46,352 bases of DNA from Dorea sp. 5-2 (GCF_000403455.2 NZ_KE159724.1:27608-73959), one strand, 5' to 3'; positions 36,647 through 45,226 are shown, counted from the first letter of the stretch. Made by a program: numbers and translations. The notes: generated by a model from the sequence alone, not told the origin.

Positions 36647-38298
36647 CGAAACGAATTTTTCGTTCAATCTGCCTTGTCGCATTGACTGTTTTTCTTGCGT
36701 CTGTTGTCCTGTTCATGGGTGTTCTGTATGAATACTTTTCAAATGTTGAACAGACACAGCTAAAAATGCAGACAACCCTTGCCGCACAGGGCGTTACAAA
36801 TGAGGGCATTGATTATTTCCATGATTTGAAAGTGAAAAATTATCGTATATCATGGATTGATACAGAGGGAAATGTTATTTTTGATAGTGCGTCTGATACT
36901 GCGGAAATGGAAAATCATTTAGAGCGGGAAGAAGTGCGGGAAGCCCTTTCTTCGGGCTATGGTGAAAGTAAACGGTATTCTGCTACTTTGATGGAGCGTT
37001 CGTTTTATTCCGCGCAGAAACTTGATGATGGCACTGTATTACGGCTTTCCATATCTCAAAATTCTATTTTGACGCTCCTTTTAGGTATGACACAGCCGAT
37101 TTGCATTATATTTGTGATCGCGCTGATTCTTTCCATTGTTTTAGCTATTCAAGTTTCAAAAAAAATAGTAAAGCCATTAAATGAAATTGATCTTGATAAT
37201 CCGTTGTCAAATGAGGGCTATGATGAGCTTTCCCCTTTTTTACGGCGTATTGACAGCCAGCAAAGACAGCTACGGGGGCAGAAAGCCGAGCTTCTCCAAA
37301 AAGAGAATGAATTAAATACGATTATCGGCAGCATGAATGAGGGCATGATTCTCCTAAATCAAAAAGGGAAAATTATCAGTATAAACCCTGCGGCAAGAAA
37401 ACTGTTGGACGCTGGCACAGACTGTATCGGTTCTGATATGCTGTCCTTATGCCGTAATCTTGAATTGCAGGAAATCCTTACGAAAGCCTTGCACGGAGAA
37501 CGGGGCGAAAACATTATCCGGCTACATAGAGAAAGCTATCAAATTGACGCTGACCCGATCACTTCTGAAAACATTGTGAAAGGAGCCGCGCTTTTCTTTT
37601 TCAATGTGACAGAAAAAGAAAAAGCGGAACAGATACGGCGCGAATTTACCGCTAATGTGTCCCATGAATTAAAAACCCCGCTTCACTCCATTTCCGGGTA
37701 TGCGGAGCTTTTGAAAAACGATATGGTAAAGGAGAATGATAAAATACCCTTTGCCGGGAAGATTTATGATGAAGCCGGACGAATGATACGGCTTGTGGAG
37801 GACATTATCAGTCTTTCGCACCTTGACGAAGGTGCGGACGATATGCAGAGAGAAAATATCGACCTATACACATTGGCAGAAAAGGCGGTACAGAGCTTAG
37901 AGCCACAGGCAGATACCGTATGTGTTGCATTGGAGCTTTCCGGCGTTCCGGCTCCCCTTAACGGCATACCACAGCTTTTATACAGTGTGATTTATAATCT
38001 TTGTGACAATGCGATTAAGTATAACCATGAAAACGGAAAAGTAATGGTGAACATACAGAATGAAAACGGCATGGTAGTTTTATCAGTGGAGGACACGGGG
38101 ATAGGAATTGCACCCGAACATCAAGAGCGGATTTTTGAGCGTTTCTATCGTGTTGATAAGAGCCATTCTAAGGCAGTAGGGGGAACCGGGCTTGGGCTTT
38201 CTATTGTGAAACACGCCGCTAAAATCCATAATGCTAAAGTTGATGTAAAAAGTCATGTCGGAAAAGGCACGACGGTTATTGTAACATTTCCAAAATGA
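36643..38298 (+). CDS. phoR: Phosphate sensor kinase PhoR
   Basis: 551 residues: membrane segment at 10-30, external domain to about 140, second segment 150-170, HAMP-like linker, PAS domain (about 224-322), HisKA with H341 (NVSHELKTPLHS), HATPase (NLCDNAIKYN, DTGIGI, GTGLGLSI). GGAGGGGG precedes the ATG, which overlaps phoB. Full-length PhoR with PAS, as expected with PstB-PhoU signalling. Confidence 0.93.
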   Translation: MTKRIFRSICLVALTVFLASVVLFMGVLYEYFSNVEQTQLKMQTTLAAQGVTNEGIDYFHDLKVKNYRISWIDTEGNVIFDSASDTAEMENHLEREEVREALSSGYGESKRYSATLMERSFYSAQKLDDGTVLRLSISQNSILTLLLGMTQPICIIFVIALILSIVLAIQVSKKIVKPLNEIDLDNPLSNEGYDELSPFLRRIDSQQRQLRGQKAELLQKENELNTIIGSMNEGMILLNQKGKIISINPAARKLLDAGTDCIGSDMLSLCRNLELQEILTKALHGERGENIIRLHRESYQIDADPITSENIVKGAALFFFNVTEKEKAEQIRREFTANVSHELKTPLHSISGYAELLKNDMVKENDKIPFAGKIYDEAGRMIRLVEDIISLSHLDEGADDMQRENIDLYTLAEKAVQSLEPQADTVCVALELSGVPAPLNGIPQLLYSVIYNLCDNAIKYNHENGKVMVNIQNENGMVVLSVEDTGIGIAPEHQERIFERFYRVDKSHSKAVGGTGLGLSIVKHAAKIHNAKVDVKSHVGKGTTVIVTFPK

Positions 38299-38324
38299 AA
38301 CATTAAATTGTATAACCATTTTTC

Positions 38325-38351
38325 AAAAAAGCTGCATACGGCAGCTTTTTT
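38325..38351 (+). terminator. Terminator of the pst-pho operon
   Basis: AAAAAAGCTGC pairs with GCAGCTTTTTT around a short loop, 27 bases after phoR. Confidence 0.9.
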
Positions 38352-38353
38352 GT

Positions 38354-38408
38354 TTTACATGGATTTTACAATTTCAAGATATTGGATTTGATGTTGACTT
38401 GATAATAT
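38354..38408 (+). promoter_or_regulatory. Second Pho-box promoter, downstream of the operon
   Basis: TTTACA at 38354-38359 and 38365-38370, again 11 bases apart, then GATATTGGATTTGATGTTGA and a -10-like GATAAT. It is a near-copy of the pstS promoter and fires away from phoR into a region without an intact gene, carrying a small nested hairpin (38435-38473) and an integrase fragment. Confidence 0.7.
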
Positions 38409-38541
38409 CTAAATAAAACAAAAGAAATGGAAATACCTGCTAATGCGGGAAAAGACAAAAACCGCTGACAGGTAGGATTTTTGCGTTCATTTTCAAGAAT
38501 CAACATAATCGGTGGTTTTGAAAAATCAAAGCCGCCGTTTC

Positions 38542-38688
38542 TTTCTTATCTTAGCCAATGCGGGCATGAACCCGAAAGCGTTACAGTATATCATGGGACA
38601 TTCCAACATCACCATGACGCTGAACTATTACGCACACGCAACATTCGCTTCCGCAAGGGCTGAAATGGAAAGGCTGATTGCAGCATAG
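38542..38688 (+). pseudogene. Tyrosine integrase C-terminal fragment (Tn916/Tn1549 type)
   Basis: 48 codons, ILANAGMNPKALQYIMGHSN through NYYAHATFASA. They contain the conserved GH box and the catalytic tyrosine region of clostridial ICE integrases. The N-terminal ~330 residues, including the first catalytic Arg, are missing. It marks an end of a former integrative element. Confidence 0.8.
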
Positions 38689-38753
38689 CCGCGGACGGAT
38701 TTACTACTTCTTTTACTACCATTGAGAGGGAAAACCTAAGAGGTTATGAGGGT

Positions 38754-38830
38754 ATATAAGAACTTCTCCCCATATCTAAAATGCCGGGAAAGCCCGAAAA
38801 TACGGGCTATACCGACATATAAGAACTTCT
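38754..38830 (+). repeat. Paired 14-bp direct repeats after the integrase fragment
   Basis: ATATAAGAACTTCT at 38754-38767 and 38817-38830, 63 bases apart, with an AGCCCG/CGGGCT hairpin between. They could be integrase arm-type sites at the element end; not proven. Confidence 0.5.
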
Positions 38831-38877
38831 AAAGAGATAATCTAAATTCACCATAAATTTTCTTCAAAAATTTTAAG

Positions 38878-38911
38878 GGGCAGGTATGACTCGCACGAGT
38901 CATACCTGCCC
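38878..38911. repeat. 34-bp palindrome
   Basis: Arms GGGCAGGTATGACTCG and CGAGTCATACCTGCCC separated by CA. Followed by TGTTTGG, no T-tract; strong cruciform or weak terminator near the likely element end. Confidence 0.75.
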
Positions 38912-39015
38912 TGTTTGGAACCATCTATTTCCCGACAGCCCCGTTTAATGACAGGCGTGTGAAAAGACCTCTGCTGGACGACGGCTTTTTTCTTTTGCTG
39001 TCGTGCGGCAGATTA

Positions 39016-39489
39016 TTATTCTATATTCATTTCTAAATGTCCTGTAAAATTGTTTCCAATAACGCCAATATAGTTCCCGCCTTCCGGCAATGTTATTGTT
39101 TCGGAATAGCTGCCAGTTGCTTCAAGCAGGATTACCGGATCATCGCTGCCAGAAACCCAAAACACTTGCGCTGTTCCCTCGGTAATTTCCAAGTCACAGG
39201 AAACAGAAATATCTTTGCCATTTTCACGCTCAATAGAAGTTCCGCCAAAGAGATATTCTGTTTTAGAAAAATCCTTATAATCTGCCGTATACGTCCCGGT
39301 ATAGCAATCTTCCCCATATGTCCGATTTCCTTTAAGTAAAAAATTGCTTGTGAGTGCTGCATTTCCGGCTGTTTGGACAACACTATTATACTGATCTAAG
39401 ATTTCATCTTTTGAACACCCTGCAAGTGTCAAACTAAATATTAAAATACTTATTGAAAGGAAATGGAAACGTATTCTCTTATAGCACAT
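39016..39489 (-). CDS. Hypothetical lipoprotein of the Bcr-like cluster
   Basis: 157 residues from the ATG with AAAGG 8 bases upstream; an in-frame start 30 bases earlier is less likely. Signal peptide and lipobox TLAGC, then a Ser/Thr/Gly-rich beta-strand domain (EYLFGGTSIERENGKDISVS, GNYIGVIGNNFTGHLEM). Last gene of the transporter operon, so possibly an immunity or sensing lipoprotein, comparable in position to LanI proteins. That role is inference. Confidence 0.75.
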   Translation of the reverse strand: MCYKRIRFHFLSISILIFSLTLAGCSKDEILDQYNSVVQTAGNAALTSNFLLKGNRTYGEDCYTGTYTADYKDFSKTEYLFGGTSIERENGKDISVSCDLEITEGTAQVFWVSGSDDPVILLEATGSYSETITLPEGGNYIGVIGNNFTGHLEMNIE

Positions 39490-39533
39490 ATCATCAGCCT
39501 TTCTATTTTTTAATTCCAAACCTATAACTGCCC

Positions 39534-39917
39534 TTATTCACTCGTTGGTGCTGTATAATTGCTTTGCACAACGGCAGGAAGTTCATCATATTGCACCTCT
39601 TTCCATTCAAGAACACCTCGGATCGGCATTACCGTTAAACGGATAAAAGCTCCCTCTTTCAATTCCTTTGATGTTCCGAATGTAATGTCTTTTCCTTTTC
39701 CATTCTCATCGTAAGAAAATAAAGTGTATGAGTAATCCATACTCCCACTAAAGTTAATTACACCGCCTTTTGATTCGGTCTGTTCTATTTTACTGTTATC
39801 AATCTGTGAAAAATAGTATGTGCTGCCAGTTCCCGAAAGAAACCACATACAAAAACCAATAAAACCTACAACAATTATTACAACTACCGCAATCCCGATA
39901 GATAATTTTTTCTTCAT
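39534..39917 (-). CDS. YxeA-family (DUF1093) secreted protein
   Basis: 127 residues with an N-terminal membrane segment (5-28), then STYYFSQIDNSKIEQ and the DYSYTLFSYDENGKGKDITF, ELKEGAFIRLTV motifs of the YxeA/DUF1093 fold. Such small surface proteins often accompany bacitracin or lantibiotic resistance transporters. Lies 15 bases after the second permease. Confidence 0.82.
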   Translation of the reverse strand: MKKKLSIGIAVVVIIVVGFIGFCMWFLSGTGSTYYFSQIDNSKIEQTESKGGVINFSGSMDYSYTLFSYDENGKGKDITFGTSKELKEGAFIRLTVMPIRGVLEWKEVQYDELPAVVQSNYTAPTSE

Positions 39918-39932
39918 TCCTATATCCTCCGC

Positions 39933-40721
39933 TTACCAACCTTTTTTTGTTATTGTTTTTTTGTGCTTTTTTGCTGCCTTGACTGGCACGTTTCCTTTTG
40001 CCGTGAATACGAAAACAGCAGTAATCATCAATACGGCAATCATGCTAAACAGACAGATTAACACATTCCAATGTACAGCCGGATCGTAGCTTCTGTAACT
40101 GATTAAGCCTAAACTTGCAGTAACAGGATAAACATTTGCTAACGCAGCATTTCCAGAGGCAAACATACCGCCATAGCCATAAACAAAAGCAATAATCGTT
40201 CCAAGCATATGTCCGTTTGGTATACGGGCAGCGAATGCAATTACAGGCATGACTGCAATATACAAAAACAGACAGTTGAGAATAATCTGAATAAATGTCT
40301 GTAATACTGATGTTACAGACATTCCCGAAAATCCCATCATCAAATTGGCAATTACCGTGAATGTCGCACTTACCATCCCAAAAAATAAAGAAAGCAGCGC
40401 ACATACAAGCAGTTTCCCCCACAACAGGCTGCTATAAGGAACAGGAATAGTCATAATACTTTTCAGCGTATCGTCTTTTCCTTCCCTTGCTATGATATAT
40501 CCGGCAATGAGGGCAATGCACATGGGGAAAATTGTTGTGACATTATTTTTGATTACCTGCTCTGTAAAAAAGGAAAATGTCCAAACCGTTCCGTCCAATG
40601 CAGTTGTGGAAAAAAGTGTTAATACGACGGAGAGCAGCATTAGAAAAACACCTGCCCATATCATATGATACCGCTTTAATTTCCATATTTCGGTCTTAAC
40701 CATGCGAAACATATCATTCAT
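39933..40721 (-). CDS. ABC-2 type permease, second subunit
   Basis: 262 residues, six membrane segments, with N-terminal MVKTEIWKLKRYH and the EGKDDTLKSIMTIPV loop shared with the first permease. Frame opens earlier, but this ATG (or ATG 40712, better spaced from AGGGG) fits coupling with the preceding gene, which it overlaps by 8 bases. Comparable to LanE/LanG or BcrB. Confidence 0.87.
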   Translation of the reverse strand: MNDMFRMVKTEIWKLKRYHMIWAGVFLMLLSVVLTLFSTTALDGTVWTFSFFTEQVIKNNVTTIFPMCIALIAGYIIAREGKDDTLKSIMTIPVPYSSLLWGKLLVCALLSLFFGMVSATFTVIANLMMGFSGMSVTSVLQTFIQIILNCLFLYIAVMPVIAFAARIPNGHMLGTIIAFVYGYGGMFASGNAALANVYPVTASLGLISYRSYDPAVHWNVLICLFSMIAVLMITAVFVFTAKGNVPVKAAKKHKKTITKKGW

Positions 40722-41511
40722 CCCCTCTCTTTTTATACATATAATCAATCACTATAACGGAAAGCAAAGCGATAACGGCTAAAATAGTGATTGTCTGAAA
40801 TGTAGTCGGAATTAAATTTTCCAACATCCCCACACCGTCCATAGTGCCATGCGCGGTTAAATTTCCTGCGCTCCATAGGGTTGTAAGCGGAATTGGCATT
40901 AGCCAGCACATCACTTTAGGTAGTGCGCCAAAAGATGATTCGGCTGTCATACTTAAAACACTGTAAAAAACACACAATAAAACAGAAAATATATAATTTT
41001 TGCTAAAGAAAACGACAAGGACGATTAACGGCAGCGTCCCTGCTGTAATAAAAATCCCCATTTCCAGCGCAAAAAATAATCTGTAAGCAATACTGTTTAC
41101 TTCTGCAATCAGCCCGCCGCAAAGAATTGTTATAAGAGCCGATGTCAGACTGAAAATAATTCCAAAAGAGAACAGGACAATAATCTTTGCCAAAATCATC
41201 TGTGTGCTTGTTATGGGAATTGTTCGCAGATTTTTGAAAGTATCATTATCCCGTTCCATAAAAAAGAGCATGGCTGCAATCACCCCGATCATGCACGGTA
41301 AAAGCAATTCTACTCCATAGCCCATAACCGACTGAAAGTAATCATTGAAAATCGCTATCTTACTGTCATATCGTTCTGCTGTCTGCGGCATTGTCATCAA
41401 TACTGTCAGCGGCACGGGAAATAAAAACGCAGAAAGAACAACCAGCCATATAAATTTTTTGCGCTTTAATTTTGCAAATTCGCACATAACCAGTTTAAGC
41501 AATCCCCTCAC
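40714..41511 (-). CDS. ABC-2 type permease, first subunit
   Basis: 265 residues with six membrane segments and the cytoplasmic loop ERDNDTFKNLRTIPIT. It overlaps the ATPase gene by 17 bases. Together with the second permease and the ATPase this is a BcrAB/LanFEG-type exporter that would protect against a membrane-active peptide. Confidence 0.9.
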   Translation of the reverse strand: MRGLLKLVMCEFAKLKRKKFIWLVVLSAFLFPVPLTVLMTMPQTAERYDSKIAIFNDYFQSVMGYGVELLLPCMIGVIAAMLFFMERDNDTFKNLRTIPITSTQMILAKIIVLFSFGIIFSLTSALITILCGGLIAEVNSIAYRLFFALEMGIFITAGTLPLIVLVVFFSKNYIFSVLLCVFYSVLSMTAESSFGALPKVMCWLMPIPLTTLWSAGNLTAHGTMDGVGMLENLIPTTFQTITILAVIALLSVIVIDYMYKKRGDE

Positions 41512-42418
41512 CCCCTGTTACACGTTTGAAGTAATCTTCAAGGCTTTCTTCGCAAGTATGGGCTTCCGATACTTCTAAACCATTTTCCACAAAAGCAGTA
41601 ACAATTCTTCCGATTGGTAAATCAAGATTATGCACCTGTATATTGTGGTCGTCCTGTATGGTAAACCGGCTCTCATGGAAGATACGTTCTAAAATTCTTG
41701 CCGCCTGTGCCGTATCAGAAACAATAAACCGGATATGCTTGCTGCTCTTTGCTTCCAGTTCTGCAAGACTTTCTTCTTCCAGCAATGTACCGTGGTCAAT
41801 AATGCCTATATCGTCTGCCAAAAGTGCAATTTCGGAAAGGATATGGCTGGAAATCAATATTGTTTTTCCACGCTCATTGCAGAGATCACGGATAAAGGAA
41901 CGGACTTCTGCAATTCCGATCGGGTCAAGACCGTTGATCGGTTCGTCCAAAATCAAAAGCTCCGGGTCGTGCATAATGGCAAGTGCAATCGCCAGCCGCT
42001 GCTTCATACCAAGTGAATATTGGGAAAACAGCTTTTTATCTTTGTAAGGCAGACCAACTAAATCAAGTGCATTTTTAATTGCGCCTCGGTTCGGCACTCC
42101 CCGCAGGGTAGCAAAAATGCGCAGATTTTCGGTAGCTGTGAGATTAGGATAGAAGCCGGGGGATTCAATCAGACTGCCAATACGGGGCAACAGCTTTTTT
42201 TCATTTGCCTGTAAGGGCTTCCCCCAAATCGTCACTTCCCCAGAAGTCGGCTGTGTAAGTCCAAGCAACATCTTCATAGTCGTTGTCTTTCCGGCTCCAT
42301 TTCTGCCGAGCAGACCATAGATACGTCCTTTTTGAACGTGAATGTTCAGATTGGCAACACTTTTTTGTGTTCCGTATTGCTTTGTAAGATTTTTCGTTTC
42401 AATTACATATTTGCTCAT
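41495..42418 (-). CDS. BcrA/LanF-like ABC ATPase
   Basis: 307 residues: Walker A GRNGAGKTT (38-46), signature YSLGMKQRLAIALA (the LGMKQR form of bacitracin/lantibiotic exporters), Walker B LLILDEPINGLD (the E-loop-like Pro-Ile-Asn-Gly), H-loop SSHIL, and an extra ~90-residue C-terminal domain as in BcrA. AGGAGG lies 8 bases before the ATG. Four 11-bp repeats lie in front of it. Confidence 0.92.
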   Translation of the reverse strand: MSKYVIETKNLTKQYGTQKSVANLNIHVQKGRIYGLLGRNGAGKTTTMKMLLGLTQPTSGEVTIWGKPLQANEKKLLPRIGSLIESPGFYPNLTATENLRIFATLRGVPNRGAIKNALDLVGLPYKDKKLFSQYSLGMKQRLAIALAIMHDPELLILDEPINGLDPIGIAEVRSFIRDLCNERGKTILISSHILSEIALLADDIGIIDHGTLLEEESLAELEAKSSKHIRFIVSDTAQAARILERIFHESRFTIQDDHNIQVHNLDLPIGRIVTAFVENGLEVSEAHTCEESLEDYFKRVTGGEGIA

Positions 42419-42444
42419 TGTGAAACCTCCTTTTTATGTCTGCC

Positions 42445-42499
42445 ATTCTATCACGCCAACCTTGCATTAACCTTGCACCAATCTTGCATTAACCTTGCA
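42445..42499 (-). promoter_or_regulatory. Four 11-bp tandem repeats plus -10: operator of the Bcr-like operon
   Basis: Plus-strand units CCAACCTTGCA, TTAACCTTGCA, CCAATCTTGCA, TTAACCTTGCA at 42456-42499 (period exactly 11). On the minus strand TAGAAT follows at 42445-42450 as -10, and the repeats fill the -35 region. This is the pattern of direct-repeat boxes bound by OmpR-type regulators of immunity genes. Confidence 0.82.
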
Positions 42500-42531
42500 A
42501 TTTTTAGAACGCAGACTTTTACAAATAATTA

Positions 42532-42553
42532 CTCCCGCCATAAGGGGCGGGAG
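42532..42553 (-). terminator. Hairpin after the module 2 kinase
   Basis: CTCCCGCC/GGCGGGAG with a 6-base loop, directly after the kinase stop; followed by TAATTATTT on the minus strand, so a weak terminator separating the regulatory and transporter transcripts. Confidence 0.6.
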
Positions 42554-42557
42554 CTGA

Positions 42558-43481
42558 TTAGTCTATCAACGGGAAAAACAGGGTGAAAATTGTTCCTTTT
42601 CCCGGTGTGCTGTCTACAACTATTGTTCCGTTTAATTTTTCAACAAGTTCATGTACGATAGACAGACCAAGACCGCTGCCTTTTTCAGACCGCCCCTTAT
42701 CGCATTTATACAGCCGATCAAAAATATGCTTTAAGTCCTCCTTGTCAATCCCTATTCCATTATCAGACAGGAGAATTTTTATATTCCTGTTCTGTTCCGA
42801 TAAAGCTATTTCAATTTTATCTGCATGGCTATGGGAGATTACATTTTGTATAAGGTTGTTTAATATCCGCATATATCCGTCCGGGTCAATCTGCACCCGG
42901 AAAGGCTGTTCTGGAATGTCAATCGTGAAATCTACCTGTGTATCTTCAAATATCGGTATCCAGTCAATTAGTATATTGCGTGTCAGCTCTGTTAAATCAA
43001 TCTCCGCTATGTTTATGGAAAATTCATTAGAACCTAACTTAAACCAATCAAAAAGCACGTCTATATATTCTTTCAAGTCATGCGCTTTCCGGCGGGCAGT
43101 TTCGATATAGTCGTCACGTTCTTTTCCGTCTACAATCCCTTTGTGTGCAGCGTCCAAATACCCAATCAGTGTGGTAAGCGGTGTCCTTACATCATGGGAA
43201 AGGCTCGTCATAAGCTGCCTGTTTGTTTCGTCCGTCTGGTGATAGGCAGAAAGCCTTTTTTCATAAGACAGGATAATATCGTTGATTGCATAAGCAAGAG
43301 GGGCAATAAGCTCATGTGTTTCTGCTAAAATACGCCTGTTTCCATTCCCATTTTTTATATCTTCCAAAGCGTCAAATATTTCCGAAATCTGCTTTTTTAC
43401 ACGCCGGACGGTCAGCGCAGAACTGCAAACAGATAAAAGGACAATCACTATTCCAATCACAATGATAGCTTCTGTATACAA
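42558..43481 (-). CDS. Sensor histidine kinase (module 2)
   Basis: 307 residues: a single N-terminal membrane segment (about 4-25), short linker, HisKA with H96 (TSLSHDVRTPLTT), HATPase (NLIQNVISHS, DNGIGI, GSGLGLSI). It lacks an external domain, so it probably senses at or within the membrane or through the transporter, as in Bce-like modules. Starts 3 bases after the regulator stop. Confidence 0.92.
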   Translation of the reverse strand: MYTEAIIVIGIVIVLLSVCSSALTVRRVKKQISEIFDALEDIKNGNGNRRILAETHELIAPLAYAINDIILSYEKRLSAYHQTDETNRQLMTSLSHDVRTPLTTLIGYLDAAHKGIVDGKERDDYIETARRKAHDLKEYIDVLFDWFKLGSNEFSINIAEIDLTELTRNILIDWIPIFEDTQVDFTIDIPEQPFRVQIDPDGYMRILNNLIQNVISHSHADKIEIALSEQNRNIKILLSDNGIGIDKEDLKHIFDRLYKCDKGRSEKGSGLGLSIVHELVEKLNGTIVVDSTPGKGTIFTLFFPLID

Positions 43482-43484
43482 CGG

Positions 43485-44177
43485 TCACACCTCCTTGCTG
43501 AAACGGTAGCCAATCCCTTTTACTGTCTGTATATATTTAGGGCTTCCGGGATTTTCTTCTATTTTTTTCCGTAAACGACTAATGATTGCCATAATATTAC
43601 TATCATCATACACATATTCTTCGCCCCATACCTTTTCATATATTTGCTGTTTTGTTAGTATTTTTCCCTGATTTTTAGCAAGGAACAGAAGAAGATCAAA
43701 CTCTTTCGGGGGAAGTTCATATTCTCCATTTATTGTAATAATGGAACGGCTATTAAAATCAATCGTCAACCCGTCAAACTCAAATCTCTGTGTCTGTCCG
43801 TCTTTTTGGTTGAAGCGGGTATAGCGTCTAATCAATGAAACAATACGGGCAACCAGCTCGTCCATATCAAAAGGTTTTGTTAAATAATCATCGGCTCCCG
43901 CCCGCAAGCCACGCACTTTTGAAGCACTGTCATTTTTTGATGTGAACATTAAAATAGGCAGACTGCTTTCCTGTCTAATCTGTTCTAATGTTTCAAAACC
44001 ATCGAAACCGGGCATCATTACGTCCAGTATGACAAGCTGGTATTCCTTGTCTTTTAGTTGCAGCAAGCCGGATTTCCCGGAATAGCAGCAGTCAGCTTCT
44101 ATACTCTCTTGTAAAATACTTTGTTTAATCAATGCGCAAAGCTCTTTATCATCATCAATAATTAAAACTTTATTCAT
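43485..44177 (-). CDS. OmpR-family response regulator (module 2)
   Basis: 230 residues. D8-D9 pocket, phospho-acceptor D52 (VILDVMMPGFDG), Lys in TKPFD, and C-terminal winged helix (YDDSNIMAIISRLRKKI). It overlaps the small HTH gene by 8 bases. Expected to bind the 11-bp repeats at 42456-42499. Confidence 0.93.
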   Translation of the reverse strand: MNKVLIIDDDKELCALIKQSILQESIEADCCYSGKSGLLQLKDKEYQLVILDVMMPGFDGFETLEQIRQESSLPILMFTSKNDSASKVRGLRAGADDYLTKPFDMDELVARIVSLIRRYTRFNQKDGQTQRFEFDGLTIDFNSRSIITINGEYELPPKEFDLLLFLAKNQGKILTKQQIYEKVWGEEYVYDDSNIMAIISRLRKKIEENPGSPKYIQTVKGIGYRFSKEV

Positions 44178-44361
44178 GTTTTTTCTTCCTTTCTGCTTTC
44201 AAGCGGGCATCTGTTGGTTTTTCAGCGTTCCTTGGTATCAACCACAAGCGGCTGAATTTTGCCACACCCGGTATGCGGTTTTCCTCACATAACTTTTGCA
44301 CCCGTCTTTCTGAAATGCCCCATTTTTTCGCCGCTTCCGGGGCAGAAATAAACTCTAACAT
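44170..44361 (-). CDS. Small helix-turn-helix protein (module 2)
   Basis: 63 residues, nearly identical to the protein at 27398-27595 through LEFISAPEAAKKWGISERR and beyond; the tails differ. Same position in front of a response regulator and the same promoter. A dedicated autoregulator of these modules is the simplest role; excisionase function seems unlikely. Confidence 0.88.
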   Translation of the reverse strand: MLEFISAPEAAKKWGISERRVQKLCEENRIPGVAKFSRLWLIPRNAEKPTDARLKAERKKKHE

Positions 44362-44399
44362 TTTCGGTCTCCCTCGCTTTCCTAAGTTCTATCGCTATA

Positions 44400-44428
44400 A
44401 TTATATACGGTCAACCGAATAAATTCAA
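44400..44428 (-). promoter_or_regulatory. Promoter/operator of TCS module 2
   Basis: Minus strand: -35 TTGAAT (44423-44428), a 17-base spacer with TTATTCGGTTGACCG, -10 TATAAT (44400-44405). The spacer's CGGT/ACCG arms match those of module 1. Confidence 0.78.
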
Positions 44429-44779
44429 GAAATTAAATAATGCTTGGCATTTTAATCGTCTTGTACGGTGTAAATGCTAAACCTTATACTCTGTTTGAGA
44501 ATATCATTTTGATACTGATCTTTAGAAGCTCTCTATAAATTTCCAATGTTTTTGTATGCCTGTTCCTTTCGTTTCCATTCCGGCGGCTGTATTGTTTTCC
44601 GATATAGGGAGAGGGAAGGATAGGAAGGGAAAGGAATAGGTATTTTATAAATCAGTATTTATATCTTTATTTAATTGCATTGGATTTTCCGACGTCGGAT
44701 TACCCGGTATCGGAAAATCCAATATCGGGTTTCCCAATATCGGACGGTTCATATTGTGCCTTGCTCGGAAAATCGCCAT

Positions 44780-44831
44780 AGATTCATTACCTATTTTGTG
44801 TAAGCGACACAAAACATACCGTAGTGAATCT
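44780..44831. repeat. Nested inverted repeat upstream of the recombinase fragment
   Basis: Inner arms TTTTGTGT/ACACAAAA (44794-44801, 44807-44814) and outer arms AGATTCATTAC/GTAGTGAATCT. Likely operator, res/att-like site, or cruciform next to a serine recombinase. Confidence 0.65.
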
Positions 44832-44881
44832 TTCCCAGTCAATTGATATACTTTCCTTATATCACAAGGGAGGTATTTCAA

Positions 44882-45129
<248 letters not shown>

Positions 45130-45180
45130 ACCGCTTAATTGATACAAAGGGAATAAACAGAATATGGGGGAAACCGCTAA

Positions 45181-45226
45181 AAACAAGGGATTCTGGCACG
45201 CTGGTTGTTGTTGGAATCCCTTGTTT
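45181..45226. repeat. 13-bp perfect inverted repeat (terminator-like)
   Basis: AAACAAGGGATTC at 45181-45193 and its complement at 45214-45226 around a 20-base loop; T-rich on both sides. The 45130-45313 stretch otherwise has no gene that I can support. Confidence 0.65.

Noticed and set aside
38435..38473. Known metabolite riboswitch
   Set aside because: A small nested stem is visible, but no conserved riboswitch core I know, and no intact gene follows.
39016..42418. Lantibiotic biosynthesis cluster
   Set aside because: Only immunity-type transporter genes are present; no LanB/LanC/LanM and no precursor peptide with a Cys/Ser/Thr core was found.
42456..42499. Short CRISPR-like array
   Set aside because: Units are 11 bp with no spacers between them, and lie at a promoter; this is an operator, not CRISPR.
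44170..44361. Small HTH protein as an ICE excisionase
   Set aside because: Both copies are coupled to response-regulator genes rather than to an integrase, so a regulatory role fits better.
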